NCBI GenBank assembly: GCA_903904815.1
Contig: CAIVDU010000053.1
Coordinates: forward strand, 186,001-250,000
Length of the DNA stretch: 64,000 nt
Reading direction: 5' to 3'
Source of the DNA: an uncultured Armatimonadota bacterium
GTDB taxonomy: Bacteria; Armatimonadota; Fimbriimonadia; Fimbriimonadales; Fimbriimonadaceae
The first letter of the stretch is position 1. The number at the start of each line of letters is the position of its first letter. Shown here in pieces: positions 1 through 9,061 of the stretch. The notes under the pieces are model-generated. The model saw nothing but the letters and a program-made list of their open reading frames with translations. It was not told where the DNA came from and ran no database searches. The translations under genes were made by a program, and so were the position numbers.

Positions 1-1416
1 CTCACCAGGAACATAGCCACCGTGTCCGTTCGGGAATGGAATTCCCTGATCCGGGAAAGCAAGGTCGGAAGTCGCACGGTTCGGGGTTCGAACGGCGCGG
101 CTGAGTGACGCCCACCAAGTGTGGTTCTCGTCAGGCTGAACGGAGAGTCGGGCGCTTGGCTCGACTTCCCAGTTCGAGAAGTCGTTGTGCTCAACCTTGG
201 TTCCAGCAGTCAACCGTGTGGTGGCGCTCAACTGAATCTGGTCCTGAGCGAAGAAGCTGTAAACGCGGGTGGTCGCCGTCGGCGGATTCACGGTCGCGAT
301 CGAGTTCTGGTAGTCGTCGGCGGTGGTTCTAAAGCCGGCGCCGGTGATGATGTTGTTGTTGCCCAACTGTTTGAAGCTGTGCTGAAGCTGAACGTCGATT
401 GTTCCGTCTCGATCAAGTAGGTTCGGGACGATGTAGTGATAGTTATGGTCGTAGCTCGCTTGCAGCGAGTTGGAGCTACCGTCGCTCAGAGTCTTCTCGA
501 ACTTCGCCAGGAAACTGCCGCCGATGTTTGAAACTCCAACGTTTGAGGCCACGTTATACGGAGCGGTCAGCGTCGGGAGGTTCTGCTGTTGGGCGAGGTC
601 GACCTTATGAATGTCACCCTCGAGGAAAATCGTGCCCGTCTTTTCGGATCCTCCATCGTATCGGAAGCTGAACTTGTTTGCCCGGCGACCGTCAAGATTC
701 TCGACGCCGGACTTGGCAATGCTGCCGGCATCCTGAAGCCCGAGAACCGAAACTCTGAAGTCGCCGTTGCCAAGTTTGCCACCGTATCGGATGGAGCCGT
801 TCGCAAAGCTGCCGTAGGTTGCGCCCCCAGCGGTCATGCTCAAGCCCTTCGTATCCTTGGCCTTCTTCGTAATGATGTTGATGATGCCGTTGACCGCGTT
901 TGCGCCCCACAGCGTTCCGCCCGGGCCACGAATGACCTCAATGCGGTCGATTTCTTCCATGCTGATGGCCTGGTCTTCCCAGAAGACGCCGCCCCAGAAG
1001 TTGTTGTAGATGCTTCGGCCATCGATCAGGACCAAAAGCTTGTCCGAATAAACTGAGTTGAAGCCTCGAATCGTCACGGCATACTTGTTGCCGTTCGTTT
1101 GAGCCACCTGAACACCGGGCACGAGTCGAAGTGCCTCTGGAATGTTGATCGCTCCGGTTCGCTTGATGTCCTCTGCGGTAACGACGGAGATGGCTGCCGC
1201 AACTCCGAAAAGGGACTCCGCCTTCTTAGAAGCGGACGTGACCTGCATTTTCGCCAAATCCATGACGTCGAGGTTTAGGAGGTCGTCCTTTTGGCCCTCG
1301 GCTTGCTTAGCAGGAGCCTGGTCCTTCGACTGGGCAAATGCGCCCTGACCGAGTACAAGTGCTAAAGCGATGATCAATCCTGATTTTTTCACTAAATTAA
1401 CTTCCCTTGTGCGCAT
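1..1416 (-). CDS. TonB-dependent receptor, N-terminal part (3' end outside window)
   Basis: Outer-membrane receptor that would import a ligand using TonB energy; substrate unknown. Reading the minus strand from an ATG at 1416 gives 472 codons open to the window edge. The N-terminus has a basic region and a hydrophobic signal peptide ending near GAFA-Q. It is followed by a Secretin/TonB-like short stretch and a clear plug domain: SVVTAEDIKRTG, LRLVPGVQVA, VTIRGFNS, VLIDGRSIYNN, then IEVIRGPGGTLWGANAVNG. The order matches the plug of vitamin B12/siderophore-type receptors. AGGGAG lies six bases before the ATG; a GTG at 1392 with AAGGGAAG upstream is an alternative start that trims the N-region. 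The beta-barrel is cut by the window edge. Confidence 0.93.
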   Translation of the reverse strand, partial: MRTREVNLVKKSGLIIALALVLGQGAFAQSKDQAPAKQAEGQKDDLLNLDVMDLAKMQVTSASKKAESLFGVAAAISVVTAEDIKRTGAINIPEALRLVPGVQVAQTNGNKYAVTIRGFNSVYSDKLLVLIDGRSIYNNFWGGVFWEDQAISMEEIDRIEVIRGPGGTLWGANAVNGIINIITKKAKDTKGLSMTAGGATYGSFANGSIRYGGKLGNGDFRVSVLGLQDAGSIAKSGVENLDGRRANKFSFRYDGGSEKTGTIFLEGDIHKVDLAQQQNLPTLTAPYNVASNVGVSNIGGSFLAKFEKTLSDGSSNSLQASYDHNYHYIVPNLLDRDGTIDVQLQHSFKQLGNNNIITGAGFRTTADDYQNSIATVNPPTATTRVYSFFAQDQIQLSATTRLTAGTKVEHNDFSNWEVEPSARLSVQPDENHTWWASLSRAVRTPNRATSDLAFPDQGIPFPNGHGGYVPGE

Positions 1417-1593
1417 ATGCCACTCCCTAACAGGCACAACATCACGCATATTTACATCGGGAAGTTAAAGGTATTTTCACGAGGTTGAAATGTGCGATAC
1501 AAACCGCAAATTCACTCGGGTGTCGACCTTTGCATGACACCTGAAAAAACGGCCGCTGGTCACGGTCCGAAACTAGGTGTATATTGCTTTGCT

Positions 1594-2106
1594 ATGAAGG
1601 CCATCGCAGTTGCTGTTGTCGTTGTTTCCCTGGCCTCGGTCGCCTCGGCCGAGTCGCTCAGATCTCAGATCACCGCCGCGGATAAGTCATACGAGCGGAT
1701 CATGATGAAGAAGGACATGGATGCGTTCGACAAGTTGATGAGACCCAGCATCACGTCGGACTTCATTTACCAAGAAATGGGGCAGACCATGACCTACGAC
1801 AAGATGTTCGCCCAGATGAAGATGGGCATGGGGGCCATGACAAAAATGAAGTCGGTCGTGTCCAAACTCCTCACTCTTAAGGAATCCGGCGATAAAGCAA
1901 CCGCAACGACACTCCGGTCGATGTCCGGCTTCACCGCCGGCCCCGACAAGAAAGACCATCTATTGTCCTTTTCTGGCACCACGACCGACACCTACGTGAA
2001 GCAGGCCGGCAAATGGAAATTCGCCAAGATGGTCTGGGGCAAAGAGACGATGTCGATGGACGGAAAAGTCATCGACCCATCGAAAATGGGCGGCCCCGGT
2101 CAGTAG
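1594..2106 (+). CDS. Secreted NTF2-like (SnoaL/DUF4440-type) protein
   Basis: Encodes about 170 residues beginning with a classical signal peptide (MKAIAVAVVVVSLASVASA), so the product is probably periplasmic. I chose this ATG over an upstream in-frame one at 1492 because the signal peptide starts here. The mature part has an N-terminal helix (ITAADKSYERIMMKKDMDAFD), a middle rich in Met and Lys, and C-terminal strands with W-K-F-A-K-M-V-W. This is the usual pattern of NTF2-like/DUF4440 proteins, where this fold often holds a small ligand or has no known activity. It stands alone between the divergent TonB receptor and the hairpin repeat. Family assignment is by pattern only. Confidence 0.7.
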   Translation: MKAIAVAVVVVSLASVASAESLRSQITAADKSYERIMMKKDMDAFDKLMRPSITSDFIYQEMGQTMTYDKMFAQMKMGMGAMTKMKSVVSKLLTLKESGDKATATTLRSMSGFTAGPDKKDHLLSFSGTTTDTYVKQAGKWKFAKMVWGKETMSMDGKVIDPSKMGGPGQ

Positions 2107-2193
2107 TAAGTCACGCGCCGGCATTCGGCGCTTTTCTGTCTCGGCGTGGGCTGATGGCCCTCACTCGTGTCCTACGGCCCGCCGTCGTGCATT

Positions 2194-2297
2194 TAACCGT
2201 GGAGCGGTAGCGTAACCTAGCCCACGATTGGACCGCTCCGTGCGGTCCTATCGTGGGTTAGGCACGGATCAACCATCAACCCGGGACGGGTTGCGGC
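2194..2297 (+). repeat. ~104-bp hairpin repeat, copy 1 (left of DUF2314 gene)
   Basis: A direct copy of this segment occurs at 3303-3405 with only a few substitutions and a one-base deletion. The core is a long imperfect palindrome: CCCACGAT and GGACCG on the left pair with CGGTCC and ATCGTGGG on the right around a short loop. An invariant tail follows (CGGATCAACCATCAAC then CCGGGACGGGTT). No coding potential is seen. It looks like a REP/MITE-type intergenic element. Confidence 0.8.
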
Positions 2298-2405
2298 GTC
2301 CGGAACAGAGAACAGTTCTACACTAAGGTCTCCCGTCTATCGGCATTTACAATCGAAAATGCACTTGAAATCAGACTGATGTGATGCCAAACTTTTGTCA
2401 CTGCA

Positions 2406-3260
2406 ATGATTGACAAGATCCTTGGGCCAAAAGATGACTATTTCGACGCGATAATCCTGCTTCTGACCGACTTTCGCGTCATCGACAAAGACTCGGTCGA
2501 GAGGCTGCTTCCTCCGGGCAGCTTTACCCCTTTGATCCATGGCGACAGAGGAGAGATGACGCTGATGAGTCCAGGATACGTGTTCAACATCCTCTGCGCG
2601 AACAGGCCATATGCGCCGTTCGGCAGGGGGCCGGAATACCTCGCAGACCTTTGTCGAGATCTCCGATACAAGGAGCGAGTTACGCAGCATCGCGCCTTCA
2701 TTTCTCTGAATGCTAACTCTGAGACACCCGCGCCCATGCGCGAACTGACGCGAGCCTTCATCACTCGCGTCGCAGAAAACCTCGTCGATGACACGTTGTT
2801 GGTGATGATGGATGCAGAGTCGGGGAATATGGTGATCCCCACACCTGAATCGACCCGACTGCTGGGTTCAGGCGATCGCAACCGAGCTTTCGATGTCCGG
2901 TCTGGCGACCCCGTATTGTCTGTTCGCAAGGAACAGATCGCAACGGAAGTCGCGGAAGCCCGCGCTCGGTTCTCCGAGTTCAGGGAAGCGTTTGCACGGC
3001 AGAGTCCTGGTTCAGCTTTTATGGTTAAGATGGAGTTCAAAGATGCCTGGATGGATTACATCGAGCACATGTGGGTCTATCCGACCAGCGTCGACGATAA
3101 CTCGATTACCGGAAAGTTGGTGAGCGAACCGCACCGACTTAAGAGCGTGAGGAAGGGCCAAAGGGTCACGGTTCCCGTTTCGAAACTGACCGACTGGGTG
3201 TACACGGAAGTCGGAATTCAAGTCGGTCTCTTCACCGAGAAAAAAGTGCTAGGCGAGTGA
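2406..3260 (+). CDS. DUF2314 domain protein
   Basis: A 284-residue protein with no signal peptide, so probably cytoplasmic. The C-terminal ~80 residues (VKMEFKDAWMDYIEHMWV, then GKLVSEPHRLKSVRKGQRV, then VSKLTDWVY) follow the DUF2314 pattern: an EH-x-W motif, an EP, a K-x-G-x-x-V-x-V-P-like strand and an I/L-x-D-W-x-Y. DUF2314 is a small beta-rich domain of unknown function, often found in lone or paralogous proteins. The N-terminal ~200 residues are not recognised. The gene is bracketed by two direct hairpin repeats and has no operon partners, so it may have been inserted as a unit. No strong ribosome-binding site precedes the ATG. Confidence 0.8.
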   Translation: MIDKILGPKDDYFDAIILLLTDFRVIDKDSVERLLPPGSFTPLIHGDRGEMTLMSPGYVFNILCANRPYAPFGRGPEYLADLCRDLRYKERVTQHRAFISLNANSETPAPMRELTRAFITRVAENLVDDTLLVMMDAESGNMVIPTPESTRLLGSGDRNRAFDVRSGDPVLSVRKEQIATEVAEARARFSEFREAFARQSPGSAFMVKMEFKDAWMDYIEHMWVYPTSVDDNSITGKLVSEPHRLKSVRKGQRVTVPVSKLTDWVYTEVGIQVGLFTEKKVLGE

Positions 3261-3302
3261 AGAGGACTAGATCATCGCTGGGATAAGATGTCCGGGCATC
3301 CC

Positions 3303-3405
3303 TAACCGCAGAGCGGTTGCGTAACTTAGCCCACGATTGGACCGTTCCGTGCGGTCCTATCGTGGTTAGGCACGGATCAACCATCAACCCGGGACGGGTT
3401 GCGGC
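3303..3405 (+). repeat. ~103-bp hairpin repeat, copy 2 (right of DUF2314 gene)
   Basis: Same orientation and nearly the same sequence as the copy at 2194-2297, including the paired CCACGAT/ATCGTGG stem, the GCGGTCC arm and the GGGACGGGTTGCGGC tail. One arm base is missing (ATCGTGGTTAGG instead of ATCGTGGGTTAGG). It lies between the converging DUF2314 gene and the halogenase-family gene, so it may also act as a bidirectional terminator. Confidence 0.8.
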
Positions 3406-3435
3406 CCAGGTTGAAAGCGTATAAGTCCACACAAC

Positions 3436-5130
3436 CTAGTCCCGGATCTTGATAAATGGCCGGCTAGACACCGCCTTTGCCTTGATCCAGCCCTCGAGGA
3501 GCAGAGCTTCCATGGCCTCGGTAGCCATGAAGGCAGCGTCGTGGGGGAGGATGCCGTCTTCCCGGATCATCGCATTGACGCAGTCTTCGAGGATCAAGAT
3601 GCTGTCGAAGTTCCGGCCCATCGCGTTCAACACATGGCGGAAGCAGTCCACGACGGGGAGGATCTTCTTGCCCTTTCGGATGCAAGGCACTTCGATAATT
3701 CGGCCCTCTTTGTAGCTGGGGAATTTACTCTCATAGGCGCCCTCCAGGTTGAGCCGCCAGAAGTTGGTCTTCGAAAGCTCCCAAGTCGCCTTCTCCCCCC
3801 CTAGGTTCTCCGCCACAAACTTGAGACCGCCGAAGCGATAGGTAAGAGCAGACGCCACTCCGGGTTCCTCAATCGCGAAACCGCCGGTAGCGAGCCACTG
3901 AAAAGCGGCATCGGGATGCAGGGTAAGGCCGGCAGTCTCTGCGATCTCCGCGCAGTACTCCTTCAAGTCGGTGAAGCCCTTGTTGGAGGAGTACCAGAAG
4001 TCGGCGAACATCATGTGGTGCCGAATCTGGTCCCGGTGGCCCTCGCCGTACTCACTCTTAATCCAGTCGGCGTCGAGTTCTCCCCGCTCCAACTCGAGAA
4101 TCGTGTAGGCGACCTTCCTCGCGCTGGTGTGGGCGAGGGTCATGCCAGCAGATAATATGGGATCGGCGAACCCACACGAGTCTCCTGCCAAAAACCAGTT
4201 CTCGCCCACCATCTGCTTGGAAATGAAGTTCCAGTCCTTAGTCGCAGACAACTCAGGTTCTGGGGTCGCTCCTTTCACGAGTTCGGAAATCCGCGGTTCG
4301 GAGGCAACTGCCTCGTCGTAAAGTTCCTGAGTGGTCTTGCCGCTCGATTTGTAGTAGGAGGCGGGGACGACCAGGCCGATCGAAGTCCGGGTCTCGGTGA
4401 TCGGGATGAACCAGAGCCAACCCCAACCCAGACTCATAATCTGGATCCGGGTCCCACCGTTTCCGATGGTTTCCGCCCAGGTTGCGTCCTGCCAATACTT
4501 CCAAATGGCGATGTTTCGTAGCGCAGTGGGCGACTCGATCTCGATGTTCAGGGCCCTTCGGAGAATTCCCACCTCACCGGAGCAGTCGACATAGTATTTG
4601 GCTTCCAGGCGATCGACTGTTCCAATCTCTTGCTGGATGGAACCATCCTCCGAAGTGAGGTTGAAACCGGTGACACGCTCTCCATCAAGGTCGATCGAGA
4701 CCACCTTGGTCTGCTCGAACACCTTACAGCCCAAGCCAGCCGCATGATCGAGCAGCACCTTGTCATAGATCGAACGATCGACTTGGAAGGCGGTGCGCTT
4801 ACGCTGCCCCTCGTACTTCGCCGGCCGAGGCTGGATTTCGAATGTTTGACTGTCGAGGAAGTCGGTGAACCACAGATCGTTGTGGGCGCCCCACCTGAAA
4901 GTTGCCCCGACTTTGATCGGGAACCCAGCCGCTTCGACCTTATCCCAGACCCCCATCTCATCCAGGATTCGCGAGATGGCCGGAAGGTGGCTCTCGCCAA
5001 CATGGTCTCGGGGGAACTTCTCGCGCTCGACGATGGCCACGTCGAGAGAAGGGTTGTACTTCTTTAGGAGGGCGCCGATGGTCGTCCCGGCTGGTCCGCC
5101 ACCAATAATCGCTACATCGCACTTCAGCAT
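3436..5130 (-). CDS. Flavin-dependent halogenase-family oxidoreductase, paralog 1
   Basis: Predicted FAD enzyme of 564 residues, cytoplasmic (no signal peptide). Visible motifs: the FAD-binding GGGPAG at residues 10-15; GESHLP at 45-50; Lys73 inside FPIKVGATFRWG, matching in place and context the catalytic lysine of PltA/CmlS-type halogenases; the halogenase signature W-x-W-x-I-P at 238-243; and GDSCGFADPILSAG at 316-329, the usual second FAD/halide loop. Length agrees with CmlS-like enzymes that carry a C-terminal domain. A TGAGGA site lies eight bases before the ATG. It is the last gene of the minus-strand operon, 44 bp after the TPR-sulfotransferase. Halogenation is known for the family; the substrate here, and whether it halogenates or hydroxylates, is inference. 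Confidence 0.88.
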   Translation of the reverse strand: MLKCDVAIIGGGPAGTTIGALLKKYNPSLDVAIVEREKFPRDHVGESHLPAISRILDEMGVWDKVEAAGFPIKVGATFRWGAHNDLWFTDFLDSQTFEIQPRPAKYEGQRKRTAFQVDRSIYDKVLLDHAAGLGCKVFEQTKVVSIDLDGERVTGFNLTSEDGSIQQEIGTVDRLEAKYYVDCSGEVGILRRALNIEIESPTALRNIAIWKYWQDATWAETIGNGGTRIQIMSLGWGWLWFIPITETRTSIGLVVPASYYKSSGKTTQELYDEAVASEPRISELVKGATPEPELSATKDWNFISKQMVGENWFLAGDSCGFADPILSAGMTLAHTSARKVAYTILELERGELDADWIKSEYGEGHRDQIRHHMMFADFWYSSNKGFTDLKEYCAEIAETAGLTLHPDAAFQWLATGGFAIEEPGVASALTYRFGGLKFVAENLGGEKATWELSKTNFWRLNLEGAYESKFPSYKEGRIIEVPCIRKGKKILPVVDCFRHVLNAMGRNFDSILILEDCVNAMIREDGILPHDAAFMATEAMEALLLEGWIKAKAVSSRPFIKIRD

Positions 5131-5174
5131 CAGATAATCCTCAATTCAATCAGTTGGAAGCAGGTTGCCATAGT

Positions 5175-7031
5175 CTACGTGTTGACCCCGAGAAGCTCGC
5201 CAAAGGGGCCGAGCCAGGGCTCAAACTTGCGCCATCTCTCCATTGAACTCCGATAGATCGGTTGTCTCACTTGCCAAACGCTTGGAGTGACAACTGCTCT
5301 GGCGTTGTCTTCGGGGCGCAGACAGAGATCGTTCCAATCGAGGCCGCAGAACTCAATCATGCGCCGTGTGGTTGCCTCAGAGTCCTGGATGAGGTCTTCG
5401 TAGTCGACCTCCAGGAAGCAATCAGCAGGCAGGACCTCACGGAAGTGCCGCATGATCCGGAGATATTGTTGGTAGCCAAAAACGATGCTCTTTCGGTCGT
5501 GGGCGAATTCGGTTCCGGTTCGATTCGGTGTAGCGTAGATCGAGAGGCAGGTGTCAACCGGGTGGCGGCGGGTATGGATGATCCTCGCCTTCGGGAAGGC
5601 GAGATGGAGGATTCCCAGGCCTGGGTAGTTACCCGGCATCTTGTCCACCACCCGAGCTTTGTCCGGCGAGATCTCCTTCAGCAGGGAAAGGTACCGATCG
5701 CAAAGCGACCGTAGTTCGCGTGCTTCAATGTCGGTGCGCTCGTGGTCCATAGCCGAGCGCCAATTGTCGAGCCAGAACGGTTGTTCTCCAGCCGCTCCCA
5801 CTTCAGGATGGCTGGAGAGGATCTGCTCGACCAAGGTTGTGCCCGACCGCATCATGCCCACCACAAACACCGGAAGTTCACTTTTGGAACCGATCGTTTC
5901 CCTTGACGCGACGAAGTTTCGAGTGAATTTCTGCTCAGTCCAAGAGAAGGCGGCCGCATACCCCGCCTCATCGAACTTTTGGCCCTTGAACTTCAGATCA
6001 TGTTCGATCTGGTTCGCAGCATCGTACTCCCTCAGGGCAGACTCGTATTCGCCCAGGTCGTCGTAGGCTTTAGCCAAACCGTAGTGGAGATAGCTCAACT
6101 GCTTCTTCGGCAAAGCGCCCGACTCTAGGAGGGCCTTAACCCGCTCGATGACTGCCCGATCGTTCTCGGTGACCTTCTGGTTATGGAGCAACGCGAAGTA
6201 AGCAAAGCCCTGATCGGGTTCCTTTTCGATCGACTCACGGAATCTTTGCGACGCCTCCTCGAGTCGGCCCAGAGATTGGAGGGCAGATCCCAGCATCGTA
6301 ACCGCCTCGTGATTGGCCGGTTCTAGCTTGATCACCTCGTGCAAGTGATCCGCCGCCTCAGCCGCCCGGTGATCCTCCATCAGGGCCCGACTAAGCAGGA
6401 GGTGAGCCGCCGAGGAAGCAGGGAAGAGCTGAACGGCCTTTCGGCCAAACTCGCGAGCGCCCAGGCCGTTCTCTTGAGTGAGAAGAAGCTGGCCAATTTT
6501 GAGGAGTGCATCAAGACTGGGTTGGGTTCGACCAAGCGCGGTTCGAATCACCGAGATTGCCTCCGAATGACGACCCTGGAGTTGGAGGCACCGGCTCAAA
6601 TAGCACTGAATCTGAACCACATCCGGGGCCACCCGGATTGCGTTCCTGAGGCAAGACTCTGCTTGAGGTAGCTGTCGCTCATCCATGTAGCAGAGAGCCA
6701 ACTGCGCGTTGGCCTGTGGATCATGAGGCTTCAGCGAGACGGCCCTGGCCGCAGCCTCTCCCGCCTGTCGGAGCAGCCCGACCTTTCGGCAGGTCATAGA
6801 GAGCCAGAGCGGCGCTTGGAAGGAACTGGCGTCGAGTCGCTCCACCTCTTGCAGGCGAGAAATCGCCTGGGTAGGATCGCCAGATTTTGCAAGAACGACA
6901 CCGAGCAGCAGTTTGGCTTGGACATTTCCGGGATCTTTAGCGAGGACCTGCTCGCAAAGCCCGGCGCAATCAGCCAGTCGGCCATTGGCATGCGCCGAGC
7001 CGGCCGATGCGAGGAGAGCTTGCAGGTCCAC
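5175..7031 (-). CDS. TPR-repeat sulfotransferase
   Basis: A 618-residue fusion. Residues ~1-350 are tandem tetratricopeptide repeats (recurrent A/L at TPR positions and P at repeat ends). Residues ~385-600 form a sulfotransferase domain. The 5'-phosphosulfate loop is VGMMRSGTTL at 391-400, and the 3'-phosphate site RRHPVDTCLSIY lies at about 482-493, both needed to bind PAPS. It would transfer sulfate to a hydroxyl or phenol; TPR-sulfotransferases of this layout are widespread and mostly uncharacterised. Start is GTG, with AGGG ten bases upstream. It sits 11 bp after halogenase paralog 2 and 44 bp before paralog 1, so the three are co-transcribed. The context suggests sulfation of a product of the flanking flavoenzymes, or of a shared polymer. 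Confidence 0.9.
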   Translation of the reverse strand: MDLQALLASAGSAHANGRLADCAGLCEQVLAKDPGNVQAKLLLGVVLAKSGDPTQAISRLQEVERLDASSFQAPLWLSMTCRKVGLLRQAGEAAARAVSLKPHDPQANAQLALCYMDERQLPQAESCLRNAIRVAPDVVQIQCYLSRCLQLQGRHSEAISVIRTALGRTQPSLDALLKIGQLLLTQENGLGAREFGRKAVQLFPASSAAHLLLSRALMEDHRAAEAADHLHEVIKLEPANHEAVTMLGSALQSLGRLEEASQRFRESIEKEPDQGFAYFALLHNQKVTENDRAVIERVKALLESGALPKKQLSYLHYGLAKAYDDLGEYESALREYDAANQIEHDLKFKGQKFDEAGYAAAFSWTEQKFTRNFVASRETIGSKSELPVFVVGMMRSGTTLVEQILSSHPEVGAAGEQPFWLDNWRSAMDHERTDIEARELRSLCDRYLSLLKEISPDKARVVDKMPGNYPGLGILHLAFPKARIIHTRRHPVDTCLSIYATPNRTGTEFAHDRKSIVFGYQQYLRIMRHFREVLPADCFLEVDYEDLIQDSEATTRRMIEFCGLDWNDLCLRPEDNARAVVTPSVWQVRQPIYRSSMERWRKFEPWLGPFGELLGVNT

Positions 7032-7042
7032 CGATATGCACC

Positions 7043-8776
7043 CTACGAGACGGTAGCCGAAGCGACCCTGACCTTAGGGTCCGATTTGTCGTGATTCCAG
7101 TCGATATTGGAGGTTCGAGGGATGTCTTGAGGGCGAAGTAGTGGCTGCCCTTTCTCAATCGAGCCTTTCACCCAGCCTTCGCGAACCATCGTCTCGAGTG
7201 CCTCAAGTCCACTGAGAGCCACAACCGGGCCCATCTTAGCGCTCACTAAACGAAGGTGCGCGATCACGCCGCTAAGCTTGTTCGACTTCTGAAGCGCCTC
7301 AATCGCAATTCGGAAACCACCTTTTATAGGGAGTTCCTTTCCGGCTCGCTTGAGGACGTTGCCCTTGCGAATGCGTCCGTTGAAGTAAACCGGGACAGTC
7401 GCCGTCTCGGCGCCTTCAATGTCTAGGTCAAACACATTCGACTTCGTGATGAGCCACTCGGACTCTTCGTCAAACATCATCATTTGAAGGGCTTTGATCT
7501 GCTCCAGGCTGTGTCCGGCCAGGCCGGCCCCCGCCGTTTCCAAGGATACAAACCCTCCCGTTCCGAGCCACTGCCACGCAGACTTCGCGTCCATCTCGTG
7601 GCCAGCCTGTCGGGCGATCTCCGAGGTGTACTCCATGAGGTCGGTAAAGTGGGCATTCGCCGAGTACCAGAAGTTAGCGAACTGAATGTGCTGAGAAATT
7701 CTCAGCTCTTGTCGCTGAGCGAATTGGTCTTTGAGCCACTGGACGTCTTGTTCACCGCGATCGCTCTCGATGATCGTGTAAGCGCACTCAAGAGCGCCGA
7801 CCATCGACATGGTCATCCCGGCCGCAAGAATGGGGTCCGCGAAGCCAGCGCACTCGCCCACCAAAAACCAGTTTTTGCCGGTCATCCGGGTGGCCAGAAA
7901 GGACCAATCCTTCGTGCCCTGCACTGGGCCGGTCTGTTTTGCGTTGGATATCAGGGCGGCGATTCGAGGATCGGTGCGCACCGCCTGGGCATAGATCTCT
8001 TCGGGGCGCTTGCCGGATTTCTTATAGTAGTCTTTGGGGCAGACGAGTCCGATTGAGGTTCGGGTCGCCGATATGGGAATGACCCAGATCCAACCGTAAC
8101 CCAGGCTCGTCACCTGGACGCGGGTGGCGCCAGTTCCGATGCTCACAGCCCACTCGGCGTCTTCCCAATAGTCGTAAAAAGCGACGTTTTGAAGGGAAGG
8201 AGGCTCGACGACTTGAACGCCCACTCCCTTTCGGAGAACTGCCGCGTTGCCCGACGCATCGATATAGTAACGGCCGGTGACTACCTCTCCATTCGAAAGT
8301 TCAACATGGGTGATTTCGTCATCCGAACAGACGACCTTGCTGACACCGACACCCTGGTGAACGTCGCAGCCGAGCTCAGCCGAGCGATCAAGGAGGATGG
8401 TGTCGAATCGAGATCGTTCGACTTGGAAGGCGCTCCGCATTCTCCATCCCTCGTATTTTCCGGGTCGAGGTGCGTTAGGCTCGACTTCGCGGGTGTCGAG
8501 CAGATTAAAATCCCAAAGCTCGTCGGTAGTGCCCCATTTATAGGTAGCGCCGATCTTGATCGGGAAGCCAGCTGCTTCTACCGCATCCCAAACTCCGATC
8601 TCATCGAGGATCCGTCCGATGGATGGGAGGAGGCTTTCGCCTACATGTTCGCGGGGGAAAATCTCACGTTCAAATATGCCGACCTTGAGATTTGGGGCAT
8701 GCTTTTTGAGCAGCGATCCCACGGTCGATCCGGAAGGTCCGCCGCCTATAATAACGACATCGTAGGTCTCTGACAT
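7043..8776 (-). CDS. Flavin-dependent halogenase-family oxidoreductase, paralog 2
   Basis: Predicted FAD enzyme of 577 residues. The motifs are GGGPSG (11-16), GESLLP (46-51), Lys74 within FPIKIGATYKWG, W-I-W-V-I-P (229-234) and GECAGFADPILAAG, where the usual GD is GE. I use the ATG at 8776 (MSETYDVVIIGGG), because an in-frame ATG at 8830 adds an extra N-terminal stretch absent from the paralogs. The ribosome site is weak. It lies between the small lipoprotein gene (60 bp upstream) and the TPR-sulfotransferase (11 bp downstream). It is less like paralogs 1, 4 and 5, which share more of the C-terminal half. Function inferred as for the family; substrate unknown. Confidence 0.87.
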   Translation of the reverse strand: MSETYDVVIIGGGPSGSTVGSLLKKHAPNLKVGIFEREIFPREHVGESLLPSIGRILDEIGVWDAVEAAGFPIKIGATYKWGTTDELWDFNLLDTREVEPNAPRPGKYEGWRMRSAFQVERSRFDTILLDRSAELGCDVHQGVGVSKVVCSDDEITHVELSNGEVVTGRYYIDASGNAAVLRKGVGVQVVEPPSLQNVAFYDYWEDAEWAVSIGTGATRVQVTSLGYGWIWVIPISATRTSIGLVCPKDYYKKSGKRPEEIYAQAVRTDPRIAALISNAKQTGPVQGTKDWSFLATRMTGKNWFLVGECAGFADPILAAGMTMSMVGALECAYTIIESDRGEQDVQWLKDQFAQRQELRISQHIQFANFWYSANAHFTDLMEYTSEIARQAGHEMDAKSAWQWLGTGGFVSLETAGAGLAGHSLEQIKALQMMMFDEESEWLITKSNVFDLDIEGAETATVPVYFNGRIRKGNVLKRAGKELPIKGGFRIAIEALQKSNKLSGVIAHLRLVSAKMGPVVALSGLEALETMVREGWVKGSIEKGQPLLRPQDIPRTSNIDWNHDKSDPKVRVASATVS

Positions 8777-8836
8777 AGAAATATCTTGACGCAAAAGATC
8801 AGCCTGGGCGAAGCCCAGGCTGATACTCATTGAAGG

Positions 8837-9061
8837 TTAGGGTCCGGGCGTGCCTGCCGGAGGAGCAGCCGGTGGCGGCGTTCCTCCCGGAAGTGCATGC
8901 CCCTTCAAGTTGGCCGGAGCCGCATTTCTCATGGACTGAGGAAATGATGGTGGACCGGACAATGTCTTCCGAAGCTGGGCCTCGGATGGCTCTGAGGAAC
9001 TGCTGCCACAACCCGCACAGATTGCCGCGACAGCGCATAGCAGAACAAGGGACTTCATCAT
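8837..9061 (-). CDS. Small lipoprotein paired with prepilin-like protein (module 1)
   Basis: About 74 residues beginning MMKSLVLLCAVAAICAGC, a lipoprotein signal peptide with the lipid-accepting Cys after A-G. The mature part is low-complexity, Ser-rich and then Pro/Gly/Ala-rich (GGTPPPAAPPAGTPGP). The ATG at 9061 overlaps the stop of the upstream prepilin gene as ATGA, which implies translational coupling; ATG 9058 is an equally good start. The same pairing (prepilin followed by a short lipoprotein) occurs twice more in this window. No known family is recognised. The likely role is an envelope accessory of the pilin-like protein. Confidence 0.75.
   Translation of the reverse strand: MMKSLVLLCAVAAICAGCGSSSSEPSEAQLRKTLSGPPSFPQSMRNAAPANLKGHALPGGTPPPAAPPAGTPGP

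Noticed and set aside
60-110. tRNA-like GGGTTCGAACG string
   Set aside because: In-frame coding sequence of the TonB receptor; no acceptor stem or anticodon arm can be folded.
121-1348. Several plus-strand ORFs at the start of the window
   Set aside because: All are shadows of the minus-strand TonB receptor, whose plug motifs are unmistakable.
3436-8776. Natural-product (PKS/NRPS) gene cluster
   Set aside because: No carrier, adenylation, ketosynthase or thioesterase genes are nearby, so the halogenase-like genes were not called part of a biosynthetic cluster.
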